Of a stretch of DNA of 64,000 bases, positions 53,026-62,092 are shown piece after piece. Each line of letters begins with the position of its first letter. Within the stretch, counting starts at the first letter, position 1. The translations under genes and the position numbers were made by a program. The stretch is from Bacteroidota bacterium (GTDB lineage Bacteria > Bacteroidota > Bacteroidia > Bacteroidales > FEN-979), in NCBI GenBank assembly GCA_026391355.1, contig JAPLDH010000038.1:1-64000 (forward strand). Direction: 5' to 3'. The notes below the pieces were generated by a model. The model searched no databases and was not told the DNA's origin. It saw nothing but the letters and a program-made list of their open reading frames with translations.

Positions 53026-56000
53026 ATGAAAAAGCTTTTCACCTTTTTCCTGTTCCCTGCAATAATAATGATTGCATTGACCACATGCAATCCTCCGCAG
53101 GATCAACTCTCCTGGAAATACAAGTATGATGACGCCGGCAGAGTGGTTAAAATGACCGGACCCGGAGGGATCGTAACCACCTTCGATTATGAATTTGACA
53201 AAGTGCATCCGGATGTGATCCGGAAAATGACGAAACAGACGACCGGGATGGAGAAGGTGGTGTATGATTTCGATGAGTTCGGGCGGAAAATATCCATGCA
53301 GGATGCAAAGGGAACGACACGCTATGAATATGATGAATCCGGTAACGTGAAAGCGGTTCACCGAACCGGACAGCCTTCAATTTATTATGAATATAATACC
53401 CTTGGGCAGCTAGTATCATTGAAGGTAGGTAAATATTTCACGAATTACAGCTACGATTTCCTTGGCCGGGTAGAAAAAATGGGGACACCGGCGGGAGATA
53501 TTTCATATGAATACCAGGCAGCCCAGGGCTTTGTACAACGCACCCTGCCCAATGGCATCAAAACACGCTGGACTACCTCTCCTGATGGAAAACTTGCATC
53601 TCTTGTTCATCTTGATAGCGAGAACCATATCATCCACGGATACGAATATGTCTACACACCTGATGGCCTGATTACCCAAATAAAGGAGGTGATGGCCAAC
53701 GATGAGAATGTGACCGATTATAAATATGATAATGAAAAACGACTCATCTCTTACTCTGATACGAAAGGCAACTGGGAGAAATACGGTTATGATACCATGG
53801 GTAACCGGGTGAAAATGTCCTCGTCAACTGGTGAGAAACAGGAAATAACATACGACTGGTTTGGGAGGATGATGACTTTTAATGGAACCCCATGCAAATA
53901 TGATAAAATGGGAAACCTACTCTCTTACAATTCTGAAGTACAGAAATATTTTTATAATAGCGAGAATAAACTTGAAAGGGGAAAAAACGTATTCTACGAG
54001 TACGACGCGGCGGGAAAATTGACCAAATTAAACGATAGTAAAGAAAACAACTCGTTTGTAAATAATCCTCTTAAGTTAATTTGGGAACCTTTAATGGTTA
54101 TTTCTAAGAATAAAGAAATATTTTATTTATATGAAGGAGATAGCCCCATAGGATCTTTCGAAAATGGAATTGTAAACTTCTTTTTAACGGATCATCTTAA
54201 CTCTATTAGGAATATCTGCAATTACGATGGACTAAATATAAAAAACATTAACTATTCTCCTTTCGGAAAACCTGACGATACGACTTTAGAAAGAGTTATT
54301 GCACCTAGATTTTTAGGAATGTTTTCAATTCAAACTGATAACTTAACTTTAACGACTACTAGAACTTATAATCAATTCTTAGGTGTCTTTCATCAATTGG
54401 ATCCTCAAATATTATCCCAAAACTTAACCAGAAATATAAAAAATGAATATAAATATTGCGAAAATAACCCTATTAATTATAAAGACCTAATAGGAACTCA
54501 ATCACAATATTATTGGGGACCTGAAAGCTGGGCGTTCCAACAATTAATTCAAGCGAACCGGAATGATAAAAATTATATTGAAAAAATGTATACTGATTGG
54601 GCTAACAATATGATTCAAGCCCAAAAAGATATTGTTAATAAAAAGTTGTATAGTGATTGGGCTGAAAATTCAACTGGATGGGGTAAGACATTAATAAATG
54701 TAGCATCAGGAATTTTACCAGGTGAATCCTATAATGAGCAACAAAGGATGGGTACAATAATTTGGGATTTAGCTTCTACCTGGATGCCACCTTTAGCGGT
54801 TGCAAGGACTTCTTGCTCACTTTATAATGATTTAAAAGAAAAAAATAAAACTGAAGCGGCTTTTGATCTAGGAGATTTGACTTTAACTGCATTAAATACT
54901 TTTCTCGAAAAAAAAGGTGTAGGTATTATTCTAAAAAATGTTGAAAAGTATTGTTTAGAAAATACATTAAAAAGAACTAATTATGTATATGTTTATGGGG
55001 AAAAATATATTAAACTTTTAGATCAAGGGAAAACTGCCATTGACGCAGAGGTAAAGTATCTCTATCCTTCTGGTAACGAAACAGATTTGCTTTCAAATAA
55101 AAATACTAATAGGGATAGCCACTTAGGCGATAGTAAATTCACTGCCAATAACCCTTCTAATGTCGGAGGTGTTTATCTTAGTGGAGCCGGCAAAAGCCTT
55201 GAAACCCTAGGCCAATTAAGAGGTATAGCAGTAGATGAATCAACAGGAAAATTAGTTCTTGTAACCGAAGGCAATGGCACGGTGAACCTGCCCCCTTTAC
55301 GAATGGATGATGTGGTAACCATTTTCAGGAGTGTTTATGAAGAAGGGAATGCCCCCTTTGTTTCGATTGATCCGAACCCGGAGGATCGTTATGGGCCGAT
55401 CATGATACCGCGTCATGGAAAAATGACAGAGAATACTTATGTTGGCTGGATCCTTTTTGAAACCGATCGCGTGATGAAAGCCTACACACTCGGCACTGAT
55501 AACATCACCGGTTCACGCGTGAAAACATCCATTCCAGGATATAAAGAGGTGCAGGATGCCATGTATAGCGACAGGAGGGGCAATGAGAACTGGGAACGAT
55601 TCTGGATTGTACCTGCCCAGGTTGTAAAGCGGAGTTCAGAAAACAAAGAACTCACGTTGTACGATGTCCCCTTAAAGGTGAAGACACAAAGCATGGTTTT
55701 TCGGAATGGGAAACTGGAACCTGCCCACGGAGGAAAGTCATCGAAAGGCGCCGAAATGTTTACCCGTTGGTTTACTGAAAATTATAATAAAATTGCCAAA
55801 GAGGCCATGTCACAGCCTCCGAAGGAAAGCGGTTTCGATAAGCCGGTTCCTATCTTTAGCGAACTGCAGAGGATGGCGCTGATCACAGCCATTGCCGAGC
55901 AGTTGCGCGACCAGGGAGTGCCATTTCCCTCATGGATGAGGGAAAGCATTATACAACCCTGTCCAACCCCAAAAACAACCCCGGCTATTAACGCCAATAA

Positions 56001-57891
56001 TCCTGATGCCAATCCAAGGATTCATATTTATGGCGGGGTATCGCTTAGTACCACTGATCCAACTCTTGTCAAGGAGGTAATAGCCCCGGAAACGAAACAA
56101 CTTCTGAACCAAACCCGTAAAGAGATCCGCACTTCTCCCCTGCTTGCACCAAAGAGTTTTACCTCCGTCGGGAAAAAGTTCACGGTACTCCCCATCCCCG
56201 GCAATGAAACGAAGGCGCTCGCTCCTTGCGTTCTGAATGAAACAGATATTTCCTTAACCCTACCCACCGGTGAGTACCTCTCATTGGGCCGGAGCTATAA
56301 CTCGTTTTTCAAAACCCTTGACCCGATATTCGGAGGTTCCTGGACCATGGATCTACCATTCCTTGAGAATCCAAAGAAGCAACTGACCGATAACAACGGC
56401 AAAGTGATGATTGATCCAAACTTCTTTTACATTTCAACCCCGTTGAACAGTTATTCTGAATACAATGTCTCGACCTACAAGGGTGATGACCCGCGTGTTG
56501 GCGAACCCGTTCGTATGTGCAAAATGAAGAGCGGCGCACAATGTTATTTCGATATGCAAGGTTACCTCGTAGGGTATCGTCAGGAAGCCCTGATCACCTA
56601 CCGGCGCGACGAGCAAGAAAGAATCGTGCGCATGGAAGGTTGGTATGGCACGAAGGTGCATGCATGGATCAACCTGTCTTACGATTCCAAAGGTCGTATC
56701 TCGTCATTACAGGGAAGCGATGGAAGTTCCGTCCACTACCTGTATGCTTCGAATGGTACGTTGCAAAGCGTAAAAAACCAATGGGGAACATTATCCTACT
56801 CCTATTGCAAGCCGAATAACCGGGTGGCAACGGTAAGCCTTGACAATAAATTACTGAAAAAATATGCCTATAACGATCAGGGACAGGTTCTTTCGGTTTC
56901 TGATGATAAAAATTCGTTTAAAACAAACATTGTAACAACCGGGGGAGGCTACACCTTATCGCAGGATGGAAAAGAAGACGGGAATACACAGGTTAGCTAT
57001 GATTATGCGATGAGGCCATTACACCAGGTAAATATAGATAAGTCCGAGGTTTCCTGGGATTACACCTCTCCTGTACAAACAAAGGTCAGCTATAAAGACC
57101 CGCAGGGTTACAAATACGAGGTCAACCGGGCGAATGATAACAGCAGGGAGACGATAAAATTACCGGATGGGAATATCTATACAGCACAGTACGATGCCAA
57201 CGGGAACCTTATCACGGCCAGCCAGAATAACAAAGTACTGGTAAGTCACGAATATTCGGATGGAGAGCGGCTCAGGGCATCAAATTACGAGAATTATACT
57301 GTGATCCCTGAATACAATGAATTCGGCGAAAGCTCCGGATATAGTATTACCGCTCCGGGCGAGCAATCCACTCATAAATGGCAGCAGGTGCAATACGATG
57401 AGACGGGGAATGTAAGAAAGATCAGTGATTATAGCGGGTATGAACAATATTATGACTATGACAATAACGGAAATGTCAACAGGGTCCTTTCCAGCCAGGG
57501 CGAAGTGCTGGTTAACCGGGATAAACAGAAGAATGTCAGCACGGTTGAAACGAGCTGGGGCACGAAACAGCAGGCAAGTTATGATAAAGACGGAAATCTG
57601 AAAACAGTCGGTTATTCAACCGGTAACGCAAATGCATCCATTGAATTTTACAACGGTCTGGTAAACAGGTCAACCGATTTCAATGGAGACCAGACTGCGT
57701 ATTCCTACTATACCGAAAAAGGCAAAGAAGGGCTTTTAAAGAGTATCCGGAAAAGCAACAGCACCTATGATTATTCTTACACTCCTGAAAATTATCTATC
57801 AGGTGTAACCGTGAATAATAGGTATAAAATGGGCATTAAGTATGATAAAGACGGGCATATTATTGAGATCACCAAAACGAAAGGGAAATGA
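53026..57891 (+). CDS. Giant Rhs/YD-repeat lipoprotein with an internal toxin-like cassette
   Basis: 1621 residues with a lipoprotein-type signal (LTTCNPP). Residues 30-320 are YD repeats (YKYDDAGRVVKM, YEYDESGNVKAV). Residues 320-490 form an Rhs core end (DHLNSIRNICNYDGLNI, INYSPFGKP, YCENNPINYKDLIG). 490-705 is a variable toxin-like region of unknown fold. A conserved globular domain follows at 714-985 (GAGKSLETLGQLRGIAVDE, FVSIDPNPEDRYGPIM, YVGWILFETDRVMKAYTLG). Then comes an Rhs-type entry domain (SLTLPTGEYLSLGRSYNS, near 1100) and a second YD array to the C-terminus. The 320-705 part is clearly more AT-rich than the flanks, as if swapped in. An Rhs toxin tip normally ends the protein; here it is internal. 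Confidence 0.8.
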   Translation: MKKLFTFFLFPAIIMIALTTCNPPQDQLSWKYKYDDAGRVVKMTGPGGIVTTFDYEFDKVHPDVIRKMTKQTTGMEKVVYDFDEFGRKISMQDAKGTTRYEYDESGNVKAVHRTGQPSIYYEYNTLGQLVSLKVGKYFTNYSYDFLGRVEKMGTPAGDISYEYQAAQGFVQRTLPNGIKTRWTTSPDGKLASLVHLDSENHIIHGYEYVYTPDGLITQIKEVMANDENVTDYKYDNEKRLISYSDTKGNWEKYGYDTMGNRVKMSSSTGEKQEITYDWFGRMMTFNGTPCKYDKMGNLLSYNSEVQKYFYNSENKLERGKNVFYEYDAAGKLTKLNDSKENNSFVNNPLKLIWEPLMVISKNKEIFYLYEGDSPIGSFENGIVNFFLTDHLNSIRNICNYDGLNIKNINYSPFGKPDDTTLERVIAPRFLGMFSIQTDNLTLTTTRTYNQFLGVFHQLDPQILSQNLTRNIKNEYKYCENNPINYKDLIGTQSQYYWGPESWAFQQLIQANRNDKNYIEKMYTDWANNMIQAQKDIVNKKLYSDWAENSTGWGKTLINVASGILPGESYNEQQRMGTIIWDLASTWMPPLAVARTSCSLYNDLKEKNKTEAAFDLGDLTLTALNTFLEKKGVGIILKNVEKYCLENTLKRTNYVYVYGEKYIKLLDQGKTAIDAEVKYLYPSGNETDLLSNKNTNRDSHLGDSKFTANNPSNVGGVYLSGAGKSLETLGQLRGIAVDESTGKLVLVTEGNGTVNLPPLRMDDVVTIFRSVYEEGNAPFVSIDPNPEDRYGPIMIPRHGKMTENTYVGWILFETDRVMKAYTLGTDNITGSRVKTSIPGYKEVQDAMYSDRRGNENWERFWIVPAQVVKRSSENKELTLYDVPLKVKTQSMVFRNGKLEPAHGGKSSKGAEMFTRWFTENYNKIAKEAMSQPPKESGFDKPVPIFSELQRMALITAIAEQLRDQGVPFPSWMRESIIQPCPTPKTTPAINANNPDANPRIHIYGGVSLSTTDPTLVKEVIAPETKQLLNQTRKEIRTSPLLAPKSFTSVGKKFTVLPIPGNETKALAPCVLNETDISLTLPTGEYLSLGRSYNSFFKTLDPIFGGSWTMDLPFLENPKKQLTDNNGKVMIDPNFFYISTPLNSYSEYNVSTYKGDDPRVGEPVRMCKMKSGAQCYFDMQGYLVGYRQEALITYRRDEQERIVRMEGWYGTKVHAWINLSYDSKGRISSLQGSDGSSVHYLYASNGTLQSVKNQWGTLSYSYCKPNNRVATVSLDNKLLKKYAYNDQGQVLSVSDDKNSFKTNIVTTGGGYTLSQDGKEDGNTQVSYDYAMRPLHQVNIDKSEVSWDYTSPVQTKVSYKDPQGYKYEVNRANDNSRETIKLPDGNIYTAQYDANGNLITASQNNKVLVSHEYSDGERLRASNYENYTVIPEYNEFGESSGYSITAPGEQSTHKWQQVQYDETGNVRKISDYSGYEQYYDYDNNGNVNRVLSSQGEVLVNRDKQKNVSTVETSWGTKQQASYDKDGNLKTVGYSTGNANASIEFYNGLVNRSTDFNGDQTAYSYYTEKGKEGLLKSIRKSNSTYDYSYTPENYLSGVTVNNRYKMGIKYDKDGHIIEITKTKGK

Positions 57892-57895
57892 AATC

Positions 57896-58367
57896 ATGAA
57901 AAAGATCTTTATCGCATTTACGCTGCTTTCTGGGTTAACCCTGCTTTATACAAATTCCTTTTCATTTGGCCAGAATCTTCTAATAATTCATGGTTCTGGA
58001 ACTGCTTTTTTAAAAAATGACTGCATGCTATACTCAGGGAAAATTGTTCAACTTGATGCAAAAAGCATCACTTTGAATTTTCCTACAGATGAAAACCATA
58101 TGGATCTCAATTCTCCTCAAAAGCCGGATGTTCCATATAGTGATCATGTCTTCGTAATAACTCCAAATACATTATTTTGTTTAAAACGGGGTAAAAACAA
58201 AATCATGGGTTAAATTAAAAGGTACCACCGGGGCTTGTGTGATAACTAAGAAAAACAGTAACAAAGTTTTGTATATTGTTGATGAAAGGGTTGGTTACTC
58301 TTTAGGTATGGATGGTACCGAAATGCAACCATTTAAATGCAAGGATTTCAATTTTTCGAGGAACTGA
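57896..58367 (+). pseudogene. Small secreted protein gene with a +1 frameshift
   Basis: ATG 57896, 4 nt after the Rhs stop, opens MKKIFIAFTLLSGLTLLYTNSFSFG (a signal peptide) and reads to a stop at 58213. The neighbouring frame continues without a break, SWVKLKGTTGACVITKKNSN followed by KVLYIVDERVGYSLGMDGTE, to TGA at 58365-58367. One extra base in the GGGGTAAAAA run at 58188-58197 explains the shift. Intact, it would be about 155 residues. Its position after the Rhs gene is that of an immunity or partner gene. No family recognised. Confidence 0.6.
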
Positions 58368-58386
58368 TTGTTTTAATTTTTTTTCT

Positions 58387-58820
58387 ATGGATGCATGGCA
58401 CATCTGGTTAATTGTCACCATTTTTTTTATGATCATTGAAATCTTCGTCCCCTCCTTTCTGGCAGCAAGTATTGCCATTGGTTGTTTCCGTGCAGGAGCC
58501 GGAGCTTTCTTCAATGGCGACCTTAAGCTGCAGATGATATTGCTGATCTGTGGTATTATTGTCAGTTTGTTCGGGTGCGGCCGTTTATGCTTAGGCATGA
58601 ATACAGGAGATCGAAGCATATCAAAACCAATGCAGAAGTGCTTATCGGCAAAAGAGGCACCGTTTCAGTCAGAATTGACAACAGCGTGAACCAGGGAAGG
58701 GTAGCCATTGACGGGGATGACTGGAAGGCTGTCTCCCTGACAAACGAGGTCATTGATACCGGTATCAAGGTGGAATTCATCAAACTTGAAAGCATCATAT
58801 TAATTGTGAAACCTGTTTAA
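58387..58820 (+). pseudogene. NfeD-like protein gene with a -1 frameshift
   Basis: ATG 58387 begins MDAWHIWLIVTIFFMIIEIFVPSFLAASIA, the NfeD membrane part. The second half, RPFMLRHEYRRSKHIKTNAE, then LIGKRGTVSVRIDNSVNQGR, the NfeD OB-fold, is in another frame. Loss of one G in the GGG at about 58569-58572 restores a single protein of about 145 residues. The SPFH gene lies 17 bp downstream; NfeD-SPFH pairs act together in membrane microdomains, so the frameshift may be a base-calling error rather than true loss. Confidence 0.75.
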
Positions 58821-58836
58821 AAAAGGATGATTTGTC

Positions 58837-59760
58837 ATGGATTATGCATTTCTTTTTATTCTGGCTTTTATCATCGTGTTCCTGATCATCTTTGCTGCCG
58901 CAGGATTTAAGATCGTCCAGCAATCGGAAACTATGATCATTGAACGGTTGGGTAAGTACAACCGTACCCTTTCATCAGGAATCAACATTATCTTACCCAT
59001 TTTCGATAAACTGTGTGAAATCCATTGGATGTATACGGTTGAAGGACGTGACGGTTCAAAAGTCATCCGTTTCAAGACGGACAGGAAAATTGATCTCAGG
59101 GAAACTGTTTATGATTTCCCAAAGCAGAATGTAATCACTAAGGATAATGCAAGCACGGAAATCAACGCACTTTTATATTTCCAGATCGTTGATCTTGTCA
59201 AGGCAATCTATGAAATAGCAAACCTGCCGGATGCCATTGAAAAACTGACCCAGACCACGTTGAGAAATGTACTCGGCGAACTGGAATTGAATGAAGCCCT
59301 TACATCAAGGGATACCATTAACAGTAAGCTTCGCGCAATTCTCGATGATGCAACAAACAAATGGGGTGTCAAAGTTAACCGGGTTGAACTTCAGTATATT
59401 AATCCTCCTCAGGATATCCGAGAGTCAATGGAAAAACAGATGAGAGCAGAGCGTGAACGACGGGCTAAGATTCTCGAAACGGAGGGATTAAAGCAATCTG
59501 AAATATTAGAAGCGGAAGGACAGGCCAATGCAAGAATTAAAGTTGCAGAAGCCGAAACCCAGGCCATTGAACGGATCAAACAGGCTACCAACTCCATCAA
59601 AGGAGATCCTATCAACTATCTGGTTGCAATCAAATATATTGATACACTGAAAGAAATGGTTTCCGGCAAGGACAATAAAATCATATACCTTCCATATGAA
59701 GCAACCGGGATCTTAAGTTCAATTGGTGGCATAAAAGAAATGCTGGAAAAGGGAAAATAG
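58837..59760 (+). CDS. SPFH/band 7 stomatin-like protein
   Basis: 307 residues. An N-terminal membrane anchor (2-25) is followed by the band 7 domain (FKIVQQSETMIIERLGKYNRTLSSGINIILP, VITKDNASTEINALLYFQI, TLRNVLGELELNEALTSRD). An Ala/Glu-rich helical region (AEGQANARIKVAEAETQAI) and a C-terminal segment with YLP follow. The QmcA/stomatin type paired with NfeD. It may organise the membrane around the machinery encoded on either side. Confidence 0.93.
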   Translation: MDYAFLFILAFIIVFLIIFAAAGFKIVQQSETMIIERLGKYNRTLSSGINIILPIFDKLCEIHWMYTVEGRDGSKVIRFKTDRKIDLRETVYDFPKQNVITKDNASTEINALLYFQIVDLVKAIYEIANLPDAIEKLTQTTLRNVLGELELNEALTSRDTINSKLRAILDDATNKWGVKVNRVELQYINPPQDIRESMEKQMRAERERRAKILETEGLKQSEILEAEGQANARIKVAEAETQAIERIKQATNSIKGDPINYLVAIKYIDTLKEMVSGKDNKIIYLPYEATGILSSIGGIKEMLEKGK

Positions 59761-59814
59761 ACCTTCATCGGACCCAATTTAAAACCTAACTTAGTACCTA
59801 AAGACAAGCAAAAA

Positions 59815-60891
59815 ATGGAAAACATATTCTCAATTTACCCCTGGTTTACACCAAGTCCAGGAACCCTGAACCTTTGGCTTTTTACCCGAAAATCAAAAAG
59901 TCTGTACAATCCGGGTGATACTTTTCCTGGTCTCTTTCAAACCTTGGGATTCAGGCGGGATGCAACCATATTCTTCATCGGAATTATATTTGAAATTATT
60001 GGATTGTCATTGTTCTATCTTTTCTTCCGGTCCATATACTTTTCAGTTTTGTTCTTCTTTTTATCCTTTATTTTGGTGGCAGGTTCACATTGGAACCGTG
60101 GCAGGATCACCATTTTAAAAACGCAGATTGCCTTACTAAAACATTCAGATTATCTTCAATTCACACCGGTTCTTAACCCTATCCCTTTAAAAATTTCCTG
60201 GAGGAAAAAGCGTTTGGCGAGACTAAACTTTTACAGGTTCTGCTTTTACTTCATGATCATCTTTTTAGCGCTATTTAAAACGTATGGATTTATAATGGGC
60301 ATTGCTTCATTCTCCTCCGGGATTTATGTTATCGTCCTAACAACGATTATTTCGTTATTCTTCCTGATAGTTGCCCTCATTCACATTTTTGTTACAGGGT
60401 ATTTCCTTTCTGAGGTTATGTTTCGCTATCATCTAAAAAAGGAAATCCAGGGGCACCTGAAGCTTCGGTTGTTTTGTAATCCCGGAATTTCTTCCAATCC
60501 TCCGCAACCTTATTTACAGGTTATTATTCCTAATCCAAACAACCTGACATTTCCTAAAGTTTCAACCTTTATGATTAACAACACACAACAGGTTATTCAT
60601 CCAAAATTTGGCAGGGCTCACATTCAATCGGGGTTTCATCGTTTGGAATATAATACGTTATCGACTCTGGGAATTTTCACGGATAAACAAAAGATTGAAA
60701 TGGCTTCACAGATCTTTGATCCTGATCCTGCAATACAAAAAATCAAGCAGGATGCATTTATTGGAATGGCAACGTATTACCAATTAACTACCCTCCTTTA
60801 TGTTTGTCCGATCTCAATTTCAGAATCAATTCCCAGTCCACTGCCAATAATACCTGATCCTCCGGTCCCGAGGGCACCTGTTTCTGAATGA
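59815..60891 (+). CDS. Four-helix membrane protein, second copy
   Basis: 358 residues, paralogue of the 46725 product: PWFTPSPGTLNLWLFTRKS, FPGLFQT, AGSHWNRGR, HIFVTGYFLSEVMFRYHLKKEI, IPNPNNLTFP and HRLEYNTLSTLGIF. The tail is proline-rich (PSPLPIIPDPPVPRAP). It is the most divergent of the three, having lost the Cys of STCG. Unknown function, inner membrane. Confidence 0.7.
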   Translation: MENIFSIYPWFTPSPGTLNLWLFTRKSKSLYNPGDTFPGLFQTLGFRRDATIFFIGIIFEIIGLSLFYLFFRSIYFSVLFFFLSFILVAGSHWNRGRITILKTQIALLKHSDYLQFTPVLNPIPLKISWRKKRLARLNFYRFCFYFMIIFLALFKTYGFIMGIASFSSGIYVIVLTTIISLFFLIVALIHIFVTGYFLSEVMFRYHLKKEIQGHLKLRLFCNPGISSNPPQPYLQVIIPNPNNLTFPKVSTFMINNTQQVIHPKFGRAHIQSGFHRLEYNTLSTLGIFTDKQKIEMASQIFDPDPAIQKIKQDAFIGMATYYQLTTLLYVCPISISESIPSPLPIIPDPPVPRAPVSE

Positions 60892-60925
60892 TATTCTGTT
60901 TTCTCTTAAAATGATATTATATTGA

Positions 60926-62023
60926 ATGAATATTGAAGATATTTTCATCCGCTATCCTTGGTTCGTACTAAGTCACTCAAGCTTGAGACTATGGCTTAAC
61001 ACCAGAAAGTTGAACATTCCTGGTGGTTTACAGGTCTCAGTCCCAGGATTGTTTCAAACATACTGGTTTTTCTGGGATTCCTTCTTTTTCATTATTGTTT
61101 TAATTCTTGAAGTTCTAGGCTTATTATTCTTTTATATCTATTTTGGATCTCTTTTTTTTGCAGTATTATTTTTCTCTTTGGATTTCATTTTTGCCACAGG
61201 ATGTCACTGGAATAAAGCTCGCTGGACAGAATTGAAAATAGAATTGTCATTACTAAATAGTAACAAATTTTTAAAATTTGCGGAAGATAAAGATTATATC
61301 AATGGGGAACAAAAGCCGATTGAGCACAGAATAAAGTGGAGAAGAAAAATAATTCGTCACTTTAAAATCTATAGAATCGTTTTTGCCTGTTTACTCTTTT
61401 ATGTATTGTTTATGAAGACTAGTGGATTTGTAAATGGATGGACAGATTCAGGAATGTCAAGTTTAGGAATACCTCTGATAATAATAAGCTCTTATATTAT
61501 TGTAAACCTGATCCATCTTTTCAGTACTGGATATTTTGGTTCAGAAATTATATTTCGTTTGCGTCTTAGGAGAGAAATCAGAGAACATATTTCTTATAAA
61601 AGATTTTGCAATCCAGGCATCTCATTTTTTCCTTCGCAACCATTTTTACAAATTCAAATTCCTAATCCGAACAATCTGACCTTTCCGGGTCCCCCGGATA
61701 ACAGATTACAAAACAACGATCAACAATTCACTCCTAAATTTCCAAGACCTCACATAATTCATGACTTGCATCAAATCGAATATAATACACTTTCAACATG
61801 CGGTATTTTGCTTGACAGTCAAAAGTACTACCTGCTTCAAAGGATTCACGATCCTGATCCAAATGTTCGGAGCCAAAAGAGGGATGCATTTCTTTCTTAT
61901 GCAACCTATCATCAGCTTATGAATATAATGGAAATTACACCTTTTCATGGCTTTTCTTTAAATACTGATTTACCTGAAATACCTCAACCACCTTCACCCC
62001 TTGGTCCTGTTCCTGAACAATAA
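60926..62023 (+). CDS. Four-helix membrane protein, third copy
   Basis: 365 residues, closest to the 46725 product (RLWLNTRKLNIPGG, VPGLFQTYWF, FATGCHWNKARWTELK, STGYFGSEIIFRLRLRREIREH, NPNNLTFPGPPDNRL, IEYNTLSTCGILLDSQ). It follows the second copy by 34 bp, so the gene was duplicated in tandem here. The proline-rich tail PEIPQPPSPLGPVPEQ is conserved in style. It precedes the lipoprotein paralogue, as 46725 precedes 47945. Confidence 0.7.
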   Translation: MNIEDIFIRYPWFVLSHSSLRLWLNTRKLNIPGGLQVSVPGLFQTYWFFWDSFFFIIVLILEVLGLLFFYIYFGSLFFAVLFFSLDFIFATGCHWNKARWTELKIELSLLNSNKFLKFAEDKDYINGEQKPIEHRIKWRRKIIRHFKIYRIVFACLLFYVLFMKTSGFVNGWTDSGMSSLGIPLIIISSYIIVNLIHLFSTGYFGSEIIFRLRLRREIREHISYKRFCNPGISFFPSQPFLQIQIPNPNNLTFPGPPDNRLQNNDQQFTPKFPRPHIIHDLHQIEYNTLSTCGILLDSQKYYLLQRIHDPDPNVRSQKRDAFLSYATYHQLMNIMEITPFHGFSLNTDLPEIPQPPSPLGPVPEQ

Positions 62024-62092
62024 TGAAGACCTGATGATTACATCTAAAACGTTTAATAAATCAAGCTGATCCCAATACTAATAACATTCATC

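Noticed and set aside
57842-57895. Track start at 57842 for the small gene after the Rhs gene
   Set aside because: It lies inside the Rhs coding end; ATG 57896 directly starts a signal peptide.
58575-58820. Independent gene of 81 residues
   Set aside because: It is the second half (OB-fold) of the frameshifted NfeD gene.
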